From NCBI RefSeq assembly GCF_009708005.2, contig NZ_CP052757.1:3348001-3412000 (forward strand): a DNA stretch of 64,000 bases, written 5' to 3'. The notes below the pieces were generated by a model. That model was not told the origin of the DNA, did not search any database, and was given only the letters and a program-made list of their open reading frames with translations. Source of the DNA: Cellulosimicrobium protaetiae (lineage in GTDB: Bacteria > Actinomycetota > Actinomycetes > Actinomycetales > Cellulomonadaceae). Positions 34,395-43,148 of the stretch are shown here, piece after piece. The position numbers were made by a program, and so were the translations under genes. Within the stretch, counting starts at the first letter, position 1; every line of letters starts with the position of its first letter.

Positions 34395-37300
34395 TCAGCC
34401 GCACGCGAACGCGTCGAACGCGACGTCGCCCGCGAACGTGCGGTCGTCGCCCGTCGCGGTGACGTGCGCCGTGCCCGCGGCCACCTGGGCCGAGCGGACC
34501 GGGAACGCCTGGTAGGCCGACGCACCCGGCTGCACGCCGGTCACCGTACGCTCGCCGTAGGGCGTGCTCAGCGTGACGTCGACGGGCACCGTGTCGGCGT
34601 TGAGGGCGCGGACCGCGACGAACGCCTTGCCCGCCATGCACTGGCTGCGCGCCGTCGTCTCGACGACGAGCCCGCCCGAGGCCGGGGCCGTCGTGAACGT
34701 GCTCACGGGAGAGACCGCGGTGCCGCCGTGCGCGCTCGTCGCCGTGACCAGCCACGCGTGCAGCGTGCCCGGGGCGAGCCCGTCCCAGGCGACCGTCGCG
34801 ACCTCGCCCGACGGCACCGTGACGCTCCCGATCTCGTCCGCCGGGGCGTAGAGCGACACGGCGTCGGTCTCCAGGCTCGTCACGCGCGACGTCAGGTCGA
34901 CGGGGACGGTGAAGTCGTCCTCCCCGCCGTCGTAGCGCTGCTCGTCGTCGTACTCGGTCGCGCCGAAGTTCGCGAGCCACGGCGAGTAGGTGTCCACGAT
35001 CATCTCGGAGCGGTCGACGTCGAACTGCAGCAGGCGCAGGAAGCTCGCGCCGAGGCGCAGACCCTGGTCGGGCGTGTACCCGCCGATCTCCGTGAGCCCG
35101 GCCTCCTCGGCCGTGACCTCGTAGAACTGGTAGTCGGCGAGCAGCTCGACGACGCCGCTGCCCTCCGTGCCGACGTCCTGGCGCACGTTGATGCCGACCC
35201 CGTGCCGGTGCCCCGCCATGACGAGGAACACGTTCGGGTTGGGCTCGACGACCTTGGCGTGCACGAGGCGGCCGTCGGGCGTCGAGATCTCGGAGTCGCG
35301 ACCGTCGGGGTTCGCGCTCGGCACGAGGTAGTCGTGCGTGAGGACGATCGCGTTGCGGTCGGGGAACTGCTTCAGGACGCCGTCCGCCCAGGCCGCCTCC
35401 TCGTCCGTGACGCCGTACGACAGGTACACCGCGACGAAGTCGAGCCCGCCCGCGCTGAACAGGTCGTAGTGGTTCTGGTTGTCGCCCTCGCGCCACGGGC
35501 CGCCGTAGGACGCGTCCTCCCAACCGGCGGACAGCGCCTCGTAGCGGTCCGGCCCGTAGAACTCGTTGAACAGGGCCCCGGGGCCGTTGTCCTGGCCGGT
35601 GAGGTTGTCGTGGTTGCCCGCGAGCACGCCGTTGGGGATGTTCGCGTCGTCGAGGATCTTCTGCGCGGAGGAGGAGAACTCGTACTCGCCGCGGATCTGG
35701 GCCGCCATCGCGTCGTCCGCCGGGAGCCGGGTGTAGTTCTCGTTGACGTCGCCGGTGTGCGCGGCGTACGCGATGTTGCGCGCCTCGGCGTTGTCCACGA
35801 CCCACCGCGTGAGGTCCGTGTAGGCCTTCGCCCACACCGCGCGCTCCTCGGCCGTCTCCTGCTCCACCGCGCCCTCGGCGAGGTACTGCGTGTCGGTGAA
35901 GTGCACGAGCGAGAAGTCGTAGTCCTCGCGCGGCGCGAAGTCGGTCTCGTCGCGCGAGCCGCCCGCCGCGATGTCGTCCGCGAACGGGTCCGTGCCCGTG
36001 ACGAGCACGTGGACGGTGCCGTCGTGGTCGGCTCCCGAGCCGAGGACGGCGCTCAGCACCGTCGGCCCCTCGGCCACGCCGCGCCCGGACGCGACCGGCG
36101 TCCAGCGCTCCCCGTCCCACACGTGCAGGGTCGCGAGGCGCTGCGGGTCGACGACGCCCTCCCAGCGGACGACCTGGCCCGCGGTGTCACCGTCGGCAGG
36201 GATCTCCAGACGCTGGTAGGTCACGTCGCGGCTCTGCGGGGAGTCGAGGGTCGCGTCGTCACCGGGGACGAGCGCGTCGACGGCGGCGGGCTGCTCACCC
36301 TCGACGGGCAGCGTGGTCGGGACGCCCGCGCTCTCTCCCTGGGCCACGAGCACGGGGGTCGCGACCCGCGCGCGGGAGAACGTCGCCGTGACGTCCCCCT
36401 CGCCCGGTGCCGTGACACGCGCCGAGAGCTCGGTGCTCTCCCCGACGTCCCGCGCACCGTGGGCCGGCGCGAGGTCGGTCGGGACGTCGGGCACGCCGAG
36501 GCTGGTGAACGTGATCTCGTGGCTGCTCGCGTTGCCGAGCACGTCGGTCGCGGTGACGACGAGCGCGTGCTCGCCGGCGGGCAGGCCCGGGCCCACGGGG
36601 GCACCGATCTCGACCGGCTCGCCGTCGAGCGTGACGTCGGGACCCGACAGGACGCCCGAGGCGTCGACGAGCTCCACGGCGAGGCTCGCCGCGGCGGCGA
36701 GGTCCGCCCCGGCAGCCGGGGTGCTCGACGCGATCGCGGGACCGGTGTTGTCGGTCGTCACGGTGCGGCGCGCGACCGCTCCCGTGGCGGTCGCGGACGT
36801 GATCGTGTGCTCGCCGTCGGCGAGCGTGGCGGTGTCGACGTCGGCGCGCAGGCCGGTCGCGGGTGCGTCGGCGTCGCGCACGACGTCGAACACGAGGTCG
36901 ACCTCGCGCGGCTTCGTCGCGCTCGTCCCGCAGTCCCCGTCGCCGAGCGAGTACGACGGCGCGATGCCGACCCCGGTCGCGGTGGCGTCCGTGACGTCCA
37001 GCGCGAGACCGGAGACGGCGAAGTCGTCGCGGTTGTCGCCGCACGACGTCGGGTACGTGCCCGTGACGAAGCGGACCGTGTTCCGGCCGGGCAGCAGGTA
37101 CGCGTTGGGCACGTCGACGCGCACCGTCTCGCTCACGTAGTCGCGGTCGACCAGGTCGATGCGCTGCCCGTTGACGAGCAGGTGGTTCGTGTACCGGGCC
37201 TCGATCGAGTTCGACCCCACGGTGAACACGAACTGGGAGGTGCCGGCGCCGTGGGTCGTCACGGTGTCGAGCGGGGTGCCGTCGAGCTCGACCGCCGCGG

Positions 37301-38192
37301 GGGCGTCGCCGCCCGCGGTCGGGGTCGCCAGGACGGTCTGCGTCCCGACGAGGAGGGCGCCGTCGGCGGGCGTGAGCGCGGGTGCGCCCGGGGCGCCGTT
37401 GTTGACCGTCACGGCGCTCGACGCGGTCTCTCCCGCGGCCGTGGTCGCGGTGAGCGTGTGGGCGCCGTTCTCGAGCGTGGTCGTGTCGAGGTCGGCCGCG
37501 AGGCCGGTCGTGGCGGCCGGGTCCTGGTCGAGGTCGAACGTGAGGTCCGCCGTGAGGACGCGCGCGGTGTTGGAGCCGCACGACCCGTCCCCGAACGCGT
37601 ACGAGTACCGGTTGTCCGAGCCGTCCGCAGCCTCGCCGAGCAGCTCGAGCGAGAGGTCGGTCAGGTCGAAGTCGTCGTAGTTGGAGCCGCACGACGTCGT
37701 GACCGCGCCGACGACGAACCGCACCTGGTTCTCGCCCTGCACGAGCCACTGCGCCGGGACGTCGAGCGCGACGCGCTCCGAGACCATGTCCCGGTCGAGC
37801 TCGAGCCGCTCGCCGTTGACGAGCACGTGGCTGCCGTAGCGCCGCTCGATCGAGTTGCTGCCGACGTCGAAGAGCAGTCGGGCCGTCGCGGGGGTCGCCG
37901 CGGCGTCGAGCGGGACGCCGTCCACCGCGAGAGCGGTGACCGGGTCGCCCGCGGCCACGGGGTCGGCGGTCACCGGCACGGTGCCGTCGAGGTACGTGCC
38001 GGACGTCGGGCGCAGCTCCGGCTGCGACGCCGCCGCGACGCGCTCCGCGCGCTCCTGCGGCGCGGCTGCGCCCTCGGTGGCGGCGGTGGCGGCGGGGGCG
38101 AGGAGGCCGACGACGAGCGTCGCGCCGAGCACTCCCGCGAGCGTGCGTCGTCGGCCGAGCGTGGTGTGGTCGGTGGGCACTGGCGTGTCCAT
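34395..38192 (-). CDS. large secreted calcineurin-like metallophosphoesterase with duplicated N-terminal module
   Basis: 1265 residues. A Sec signal peptide (~14-38, AATAAT cleavage region) sends it outside. Residues ~85-262 and ~300-470 are two copies of one module: VGSNSIERRYGSHVLVNGER and VGSNSIEARYTNHLLVNGQR, each followed by a TSCG-N-DDF segment and a GDG-CG segment with paired Cys. Ig/Big-like repeats follow (~470-750). The metallophosphoesterase domain (~755-1010) has the metal ligands in HFTDTQ, HTGDVNE, AGNHDN, THDY and GHRH. A C-terminal beta domain with Cys near the end closes it. GGAAGGG lies before the ATG. It probably hydrolyses a phosphodiester or phosphomonoester on extracellular polymers; the substrate is unknown. 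Confidence 0.9.
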   Translation of the reverse strand: MDTPVPTDHTTLGRRRTLAGVLGATLVVGLLAPAATAATEGAAAPQERAERVAAASQPELRPTSGTYLDGTVPVTADPVAAGDPVTALAVDGVPLDAAATPATARLLFDVGSNSIERRYGSHVLVNGERLELDRDMVSERVALDVPAQWLVQGENQVRFVVGAVTTSCGSNYDDFDLTDLSLELLGEAADGSDNRYSYAFGDGSCGSNTARVLTADLTFDLDQDPAATTGLAADLDTTTLENGAHTLTATTAAGETASSAVTVNNGAPGAPALTPADGALLVGTQTVLATPTAGGDAPAAVELDGTPLDTVTTHGAGTSQFVFTVGSNSIEARYTNHLLVNGQRIDLVDRDYVSETVRVDVPNAYLLPGRNTVRFVTGTYPTSCGDNRDDFAVSGLALDVTDATATGVGIAPSYSLGDGDCGTSATKPREVDLVFDVVRDADAPATGLRADVDTATLADGEHTITSATATGAVARRTVTTDNTGPAIASSTPAAGADLAAAASLAVELVDASGVLSGPDVTLDGEPVEIGAPVGPGLPAGEHALVVTATDVLGNASSHEITFTSLGVPDVPTDLAPAHGARDVGESTELSARVTAPGEGDVTATFSRARVATPVLVAQGESAGVPTTLPVEGEQPAAVDALVPGDDATLDSPQSRDVTYQRLEIPADGDTAGQVVRWEGVVDPQRLATLHVWDGERWTPVASGRGVAEGPTVLSAVLGSGADHDGTVHVLVTGTDPFADDIAAGGSRDETDFAPREDYDFSLVHFTDTQYLAEGAVEQETAEERAVWAKAYTDLTRWVVDNAEARNIAYAAHTGDVNENYTRLPADDAMAAQIRGEYEFSSSAQKILDDANIPNGVLAGNHDNLTGQDNGPGALFNEFYGPDRYEALSAGWEDASYGGPWREGDNQNHYDLFSAGGLDFVAVYLSYGVTDEEAAWADGVLKQFPDRNAIVLTHDYLVPSANPDGRDSEISTPDGRLVHAKVVEPNPNVFLVMAGHRHGVGINVRQDVGTEGSGVVELLADYQFYEVTAEEAGLTEIGGYTPDQGLRLGASFLRLLQFDVDRSEMIVDTYSPWLANFGATEYDDEQRYDGGEDDFTVPVDLTSRVTSLETDAVSLYAPADEIGSVTVPSGEVATVAWDGLAPGTLHAWLVTATSAHGGTAVSPVSTFTTAPASGGLVVETTARSQCMAGKAFVAVRALNADTVPVDVTLSTPYGERTVTGVQPGASAYQAFPVRSAQVAAGTAHVTATGDDRTFAGDVAFDAFACG

Positions 38193-38433
38193 CGTGTGTG
38201 TCCCTTCCGTGGTGAACGGGTCGAGGGCGAAGCGGCCTCGTGGACGGTCCGCCGACGCCGGCGAGACGGCCCGCGGCGGCGCGGCACCCGTCCGGCACCC
38301 TCCCGGTCGCGGGTGAACACGAGACCGGCCGCAGGCGAACTCCGGCGAAACGGACGGCGACGGTTGCCGCGGGCAGCCTGCGGGGACGACGAAGGCCGCC
38401 CACCCGGAGGGTGGACGGCCTGGTCAGGAAGGG

Positions 38434-38506
<73 letters not shown>

Positions 38507-38632
38507 GCGAGAGGGAACACTACCAGCGGCCGGGCCACCACCTCGCGCGGAGGTGCGGTGTCCCGCCCGCCGCCCCGGCTCTCGACCGGCGCGGCTCGGG
38601 CCGCCCGCGTGCGGACGGCCCGATCGGTGTGG

Positions 38633-38705
<73 letters not shown>

Positions 38706-38809
38706 GCGAGAGAAAACACTAGCAGTCGCGGGCGCGCCGGGAAAATCCGTTCCGCCCGTCCTCGTGTGACGTCGGCGACAGCCCGCGGGCGCGCGCCCGC
38801 GGGCCACCG

Positions 38810-39190
38810 TCACAGGTAGAGACCGGTCGGGCCGTCGTCCTCGGCCTCCTGCGAGACACCGTGCACGTCGCGCTCGCGCAGCAGCACGAGGTCCTTCCCG
38901 CCGAGCTCGACCTCCGCCCGGTCGTCCGGGTCGAACAGCACGCGGTCGCCCACCGCGACCTGGCGCACGTGCTCACCGGCCGCGACGACGACGGCCCACG
39001 CGAGGCGCTTCGGGCCGACGGCGGTCGCGGGGATGACGAGGCCCGCCGAGCTCTGCCGCTCGCTCGCGTCGACCTCGGGGTCGACGAGCAGCCGGTCGTG
39101 CAGCATCCGGATCGGCAGGTCGCGGGCCGCGGTCGCGGACGAGGACGGGCGGGACGAGGACGTAGAGGGCGCGGACGTCGTCTTGCTCAC
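38810..39190 (-). CDS. GroES-family co-chaperone-like protein
   Basis: 126 residues. After a Ser/Thr-rich ~30-residue start comes a Cpn10-like fold: IRMLHDRLLVDPEV, SAGLVIPATAVGPKRLAWAVVVAAG, and VAVGDRVLFDPDDRAEVELGG. It is a divergent GroES paralogue: the mobile loop region differs and there is no groL gene beside it. The GTG at 39190 is 7 nt after TAGCGT (39198-39203), suggesting a leaderless transcript; the GGAGG in between is too close to serve as a Shine-Dalgarno site. A client or partner is unknown. Confidence 0.82.
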   Translation of the reverse strand: MSKTTSAPSTSSSRPSSSATAARDLPIRMLHDRLLVDPEVDASERQSSAGLVIPATAVGPKRLAWAVVVAAGEHVRQVAVGDRVLFDPDDRAEVELGGKDLVLLRERDVHGVSQEAEDDGPTGLYL

Positions 39191-39224
39191 AGCCTCCACG
39201 CTACCGGTGCCGCGGACCCTCACC

Positions 39225-39230
39225 TACGCT
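39225..39230 (+). promoter_or_regulatory. -10 element of bcp
   Basis: TACGCT, 34 nt before the bcp ATG. The bcp gene, unlike its divergent neighbour, has an untranslated leader with a GAAGGAG ribosome binding site. Confidence 0.45.
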
Positions 39231-39264
39231 CGAACCGACACCCTGGCCGGACCGAAGGAGATCC

Positions 39265-39741
39265 ATGTCCACGCGCCTCACCGTCGGCGACACCGCTCCC
39301 GACTTCACCCTGCCCGCCGCCGACGGCAGCACCGTCACGCTCTCGGACCTGCGCGGCAAGCACGTCGTCGTCTACTTCTACCCAGCCGCCGGCACCCCCG
39401 GCTGCACGACGGAGGCCTGCGACTTCCGCGACAACCTCGCGTCGCTCCAGGGCGCGGGGTACTCGGTGGTCGGCGTCTCCCCCGACCCGGTGGACAAGCT
39501 CGCCGCGTTCGTCGAGGCCGAGCACCTGACCTTCCCCCTCGTCTCCGACGAGGACAAGGCGGTCCTGGAGGCCTACGGCGCGTGGGGCGAGAAGAAGCTC
39601 TACGGCAAGACCGTCGTGGGCGTCATCCGCTCGACGGTCGTCGTCGGACCGGACGGCACGGTCGAGCTCGCGCAGTACAACGTCAAGGCGACGGGGCACG
39701 TCGCGAAGCTGCGCCGCGACCTGGGCATCGACCCGAAGTAG
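39265..39741 (+). CDS. bcp: peroxiredoxin Bcp/PrxQ
   Basis: 158 residues. Thioredoxin fold with the peroxidatic C47 and resolving C52 in TPGCTTEACDFRD, the atypical 2-Cys arrangement of the PrxQ alpha/Bcp class. It reduces H2O2 and organic peroxides using thioredoxin. GAAGGAG is ideally placed before the ATG. It is a single gene, ended by a 15-bp-arm hairpin, with the divergent GroES-like gene upstream. Confidence 0.95.
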   Translation: MSTRLTVGDTAPDFTLPAADGSTVTLSDLRGKHVVVYFYPAAGTPGCTTEACDFRDNLASLQGAGYSVVGVSPDPVDKLAAFVEAEHLTFPLVSDEDKAVLEAYGAWGEKKLYGKTVVGVIRSTVVVGPDGTVELAQYNVKATGHVAKLRRDLGIDPK

Positions 39742-39749
39742 TCGCCGCA

Positions 39750-39819
39750 GCGAGCGCTGCGTCCTCGCCCGAGCGCTGCGCCCCCGGACACGTCGCCCGG
39801 CCGGGGACGCAGCGCTCGC
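39750..39819 (+). terminator. long-arm inverted repeat after bcp
   Basis: Perfect 15-bp arms at 39750-39764 and 39805-39819 (first arm begins GCGAGCGCTGCG) with a 40-nt loop that contains a further partial copy, GAGCGCTGCG. It probably terminates bcp and insulates the tRNA-Leu promoter (TAGACT at 39824-39829). Confidence 0.65.
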
Positions 39820-39838
39820 GCCGTAGACTGACCTCCGC

Positions 39839-39923
39839 GCGCGAGTGGCGTAACTGGCAGCCGCGCCAGGTTTAGGTCCTGGTGTCCTCGGACGTGCGGG
39901 TTCGAGTCCCGCCTCGCGCACCA
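39839..39923 (+). tRNA. tRNA-Leu (anticodon TAG)
   Basis: 85 nt with long variable arm: acceptor GCGCGAG/CTCGCGC, anticodon TAG in CCAGGTTTAGGTCCTGG, T-loop GGTTCGAGTCC, and CCA encoded at 39921-39923. -10 element TAGACT at 39824-39829. Confidence 0.97.
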
Positions 39924-39979
39924 CGACGGCCCGCGGACATGTCCGGCGGGACGCGCGATTTGACGTCGGCCCACCGACG

Positions 39980-40804
39980 TCAGATCCGCCAGTTCCATCC
40001 TCCAGTCCAGTCCAGGACGTCGACGTTGACGGTCTCGGTTGACCCGTCGGAGTACACGACGTCGCACGAGAAGAACGACCCGACGGGTGCGATCGCGGCG
40101 TCAGGGCACGTCACTTCCGCGCCAGGCAGCTCATACAGCTCCGCGAGGTCGGCCTCGATCTCCTCCTCGACATACTGCGCGTCGTACTCGACTCCACCGA
40201 GATAGGAGATGACCGGCGTCGCAGCCAGCGACACGATCCACACGACCACCCACAACGCGGGAATCCACCACGTCTGCTTCGAACGCAGGGTGCGCTGGAT
40301 CAGGTAGGCGGGGACGAACAGGAACACGGTGATCCACATGCCCGTGCTGATCGCAATGCCCGCACGACGGACGTTCGCGATGTCCCAGAGCGCCAGCAGC
40401 GTGTTGACGAGCGCAAGGAGCAGGCCCATCCCCAGCGTGGTGTTGCTGACACCGGACTGGAGCGCGACGATCGACGCGAGAATCCAGAGGATCGGGGCCC
40501 CGACCAGCATCCAGGCGGCCACGTTGTCGACCCTCGCCCGCGGAGCAACCTGTGGCGCCATCGCCATCGCGCCGTACGGCAAGAGCGGCGCAGGCTGCCA
40601 ACCCGTCGACTGCGGTACCGACGTGATCAGTGGCGCGGTCTCGTACGGGTTCGCCACCAGCTGCCCAGGCACGGCTCCTGCGTCGTCGACGTAGAAGATC
40701 CACCCTGCTGGTGCCGGTGGCCACGACGGATCCGGGACCCACCCCTGAAACGGGACCCAACCTGCTGGCGGCTGCGGCCAGCCTGGGGGCGGGTTGAAAC
40801 GCAT
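39980..40804 (-). CDS. membrane protein with Pro/Trp-rich N-terminus and C-terminal DUF4333-like domain
   Basis: 274 residues. Start at MRFNPPPGWP. Residues 1-35 repeat a PPxGW pattern; four hydrophobic segments lie between ~100 and ~205; the last ~65 residues form an outward domain with two Cys (TCPDAAIAPVGSFFSCDVVY), like DUF4333. The codons contain more A/T at third positions than its neighbours and the gene lies directly beside tRNA-Leu, so it may have been acquired. Function unknown. An in-frame start at 40960 exists but adds unrelated residues. Confidence 0.75.
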   Translation of the reverse strand: MRFNPPPGWPQPPAGWVPFQGWVPDPSWPPAPAGWIFYVDDAGAVPGQLVANPYETAPLITSVPQSTGWQPAPLLPYGAMAMAPQVAPRARVDNVAAWMLVGAPILWILASIVALQSGVSNTTLGMGLLLALVNTLLALWDIANVRRAGIAISTGMWITVFLFVPAYLIQRTLRSKQTWWIPALWVVVWIVSLAATPVISYLGGVEYDAQYVEEEIEADLAELYELPGAEVTCPDAAIAPVGSFFSCDVVYSDGSTETVNVDVLDWTGGWNWRI

Positions 40805-40960
40805 CGTCGTCGCTCTCCGGGTTCTCACACTCGACACCTCGTGGTGCCGCGGCCATCCAACCAGAACGCGAGAGCTGTTCGTGCTGGTCATCGGGTGAAG
40901 TCGCGGAGCGAGCGGCCGGGCTCCGATGAGGCCTGCCGCTCGGTCGGAAGATTCACCCAT

Positions 40961-40990
40961 CGGCCAACTGGACGCCCGTCCAGTTGGCCG
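40961..40990. repeat. near-perfect palindrome, 14-bp arms
   Basis: CGGCCAACTGGACG (40961-40974), CC, CGTCCAGTTGGCCG (40977-40990). It sits in the 356-bp gap 40805-41160, which otherwise holds only two further inverted repeats and the promoter of the membrane protein. Confidence 0.8.
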
Positions 40991-41006
40991 ACTAGCCTGG
41001 CGTCAC

Positions 41007-41051
41007 AGTCGGTGCCCGCACCATTGCCCCCTGCCGGTGCGGGCACCGACT
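41007..41051 (+). terminator. perfect 16-bp-arm hairpin followed by TTCTTCC
   Basis: AGTCGGTGCCCGCACC (41007-41022) pairs with its complement at 41036-41051; the loop is 13 nt. The T-rich 3' flank points to termination of plus-strand transcription, although no gene on the plus strand was found before it. Confidence 0.65.
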
Positions 41052-41105
41052 TCTTCCGTCGCGGCGCATCCTGCGCGCGCACGACGGCCTCTGACCGAGA
41101 CGCGG

Positions 41106-41136
41106 ACGGCCCGGCACCTCGAAGGTGCCGGGCCGT
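41106..41136 (-). terminator. terminator of trxA
   Basis: ACGGCCCGGCACCT (41106-41119), loop CGA, AGGTGCCGGGCCGT (41123-41136): perfect 14-bp stem, 25 nt past the thioredoxin stop. Confidence 0.85.
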
Positions 41137-41160
41137 TCGTGTGCGCGAGGGCGGAGCCGG

Positions 41161-41544
41161 TCAGGCGTCCTGCGCCGGGGAGCCGTCGTTCGCCGCGGCG
41201 ATCTGGCGGCGGACGTCCTCCATGTCGAGGCCCTTGACGGCGTCCACGACCTGCTTGAGGGCAGGAGCCGGGAGCGCACCGGGCTGCGAGAACACGAGGA
41301 TGCCCTCGCGGAAGGCCATGAGCGTCGGGATCGACGTGATGTTCGCGGCGGCCGCGAGACCGCGCTCGGCCTCGGTGTCGATCTTGCCGTGCACGACGTC
41401 GGGGTTCTCCTCCGACGACGCCTCGAACACCGGGGCGAACATCTTGCACGGGCCGCACCAGTCGGCCCAGAAGTCGACGAGGACGATGTCGTTCTCGGTG
41501 ATCGTCTGCTCGAAGGTGGACTCGGTGAGCGTCTGCGTGGCCAT
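41161..41544 (-). CDS. trxA: thioredoxin
   Basis: 127 residues. Active site WCGPC with C30 and C33, the cis-Pro in SIPTLM, and the usual FWADW strand. The C-terminal ~20 residues (MEDVRRQIAAANDGSPAQDA) extend past the E. coli length. It reduces protein disulfides and can serve Bcp upstream. The ATG at 41544 is preceded by AGGAGG. A longer in-frame frame upstream is not used. Confidence 0.95.
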   Translation of the reverse strand: MATQTLTESTFEQTITENDIVLVDFWADWCGPCKMFAPVFEASSEENPDVVHGKIDTEAERGLAAAANITSIPTLMAFREGILVFSQPGALPAPALKQVVDAVKGLDMEDVRRQIAAANDGSPAQDA

Positions 41545-41681
41545 GCGTGATCCTCCTGGGACGTGGGGTTCTGCCTCGTAGAGCACCGATCCTCGGCCAG
41601 GTATTCCCCGCGGCGCCGCGCCGCGTCCCCCGGCAGTCCCGCTGGACCGCGCCCGGGACGTCCCGCGCGCCGTCGAGCCTC

Positions 41682-41687
41682 TACGCT
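41682..41687 (+). promoter_or_regulatory. -10 element of the MelB-type transporter gene, leaderless
   Basis: TACGCT ends 6 nt before the GTG start at 41694; no Shine-Dalgarno site. Confidence 0.55.
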
Positions 41688-41693
41688 GCCCCT

Positions 41694-43148
41694 GTGACGA
41701 ACGCCACGACCGCACCCCGCCTCTCGCGCGCCACGATCGCGGGCTACGCCGCCGGCTCCGTCGGCACGGGGGGCTTCGGCACCCTGCCCGGGCTCGTGCT
41801 GCTCGTGTACCTGACCGACGCGCTCGCCGTCCCCGCCGCGGCGGCGGGGCTCATCGTCACCGGCGCGAAGGTCTGGGACGTCGTCATCGACCCGTTCATC
41901 GGCTACGGCTCCGACCGCGACCTCGCCCGCACCGGGTCCCGCCGACGCTTCATGACGATCGGCGCCCTCACGCTGCCCGTGCTCTTCGCGCTGACGTTCG
42001 CCGTCCCCTCCGCTGCGGGACCCACGGCCGCCGCGATCTGGGTCCTCGTCGCGTTCCTCCTCGCCGCCACGGCGTTCTCGCTCTTCCAGGTCCCGTACAT
42101 CGCGCTCCCGGCCGAGCTCGACCCCACCTACGACGGCCGCACGCGCCTGCTCGCGTGGCGCGTCGCCGCGCTCGCGTTCGCCATCCTCCTGTTCGGTGCC
42201 GGCGGTCCCGCGTTGCGCGGGGGCGGCGACTCGACGTCGGGCTACCTCGTCATGGGCGTCGTGTCCGGCGTGGTCATCGGCGCGGGCATGCTCGTCGCCT
42301 CTCGCGTGGCCCCCCGCGTCGCCCCGCGCAGGCCGGGTGCCCGGGACGGCGGCGCGCCCGGCGGGTCGACGGCGCCCGCCCCTGCCGCCTCGACGTCCGC
42401 CGCCCGCGCGTGGGTCCTCGCGGTGCGCGAGGCGGTCGACGCGCTGCGGCGCTCCCGGCCGTTCCGCACGCTGCTCGCCGCGTTCTTCCTCCAGGCGGTC
42501 GCCACCGGGCTCATGCTCGCGGGGGCCGCGTACGTCGCGCGCTACGTGCTGCACGACGAGGCCGCGGTGAGCTTCCTGTTCGCTGCCCTCATCGCGCCGG
42601 CCCTGCTCTGCATGCCGCTCTGGACCCGGCTCGCGCGCCGCGACGGGAAGGAGCGCGGCTTCGTCGTCGCGACGGTGCTCTTCGCGGTCGCGGCGCTCGG
42701 GATGATCCCGCTCCTGTGGGCGCCCGGTGCCTGGGTGTACGCCCCGACGGCGCTCGCGGGGATCGCCTACGCGGGCATGCAGGCGCTCCCGCTCGCGATG
42801 CTCCCGGACGTCATCGCGCACGACGCGCGCACGCACGGCGAGGGCCGTGGCGGGGCGTTCAGCGGCGTCTGGACGGCGGGCGAGACGACGGGCATGGCGC
42901 TCGGCGCCGCGGTGCTCTCGCTCGTCCTCGGGGTCACGGGCTACGTGTCCACCCGGGCCGGGGAGACCGTCGCACAGCCGGTGGCCGCCGTCGACGGCAT
43001 CGCCCTGTCGTTCTCTGTCGTCCCGGCGGTCCTCGTGCTGGTGAGCCTCGTCCCGCTCGTGCGGTACGGTCTGCGCAAGGGGGACATCGACGACACAGCA
43101 CCGGAGCTGCCGCGTGACCACGCCCCCACCGACCGAGCCCACGACTGA
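41694..43148 (+). CDS. MFS transporter of the GPH/MelB type
   Basis: 484 residues with about twelve helices. The N-terminal segment AGYAAGSVGTGGFGTLPG and the D-x-x-x-D cation-site pattern in GAKVWDVVIDPFIGYGSD (~60-77) are those of the glycoside-pentoside-hexuronide:cation symporter family, which also contains the eukaryotic MFSD2 lipid carriers. A long hydrophilic loop occurs at ~215-245. Its last 35 bases overlap the start of the PLP enzyme gene in another frame, so the two are tightly coupled; its substrate may be what that enzyme uses. Confidence 0.85.
   Translation: MTNATTAPRLSRATIAGYAAGSVGTGGFGTLPGLVLLVYLTDALAVPAAAAGLIVTGAKVWDVVIDPFIGYGSDRDLARTGSRRRFMTIGALTLPVLFALTFAVPSAAGPTAAAIWVLVAFLLAATAFSLFQVPYIALPAELDPTYDGRTRLLAWRVAALAFAILLFGAGGPALRGGGDSTSGYLVMGVVSGVVIGAGMLVASRVAPRVAPRRPGARDGGAPGGSTAPAPAASTSAARAWVLAVREAVDALRRSRPFRTLLAAFFLQAVATGLMLAGAAYVARYVLHDEAAVSFLFAALIAPALLCMPLWTRLARRDGKERGFVVATVLFAVAALGMIPLLWAPGAWVYAPTALAGIAYAGMQALPLAMLPDVIAHDARTHGEGRGGAFSGVWTAGETTGMALGAAVLSLVLGVTGYVSTRAGETVAQPVAAVDGIALSFSVVPAVLVLVSLVPLVRYGLRKGDIDDTAPELPRDHAPTDRAHD

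Noticed and set aside
39839-41160. Attachment-site duplication of the tRNA-Leu 3' end
   Set aside because: The last ~20 bases of the tRNA were not found again downstream within the window, so integration at this tRNA cannot be shown.
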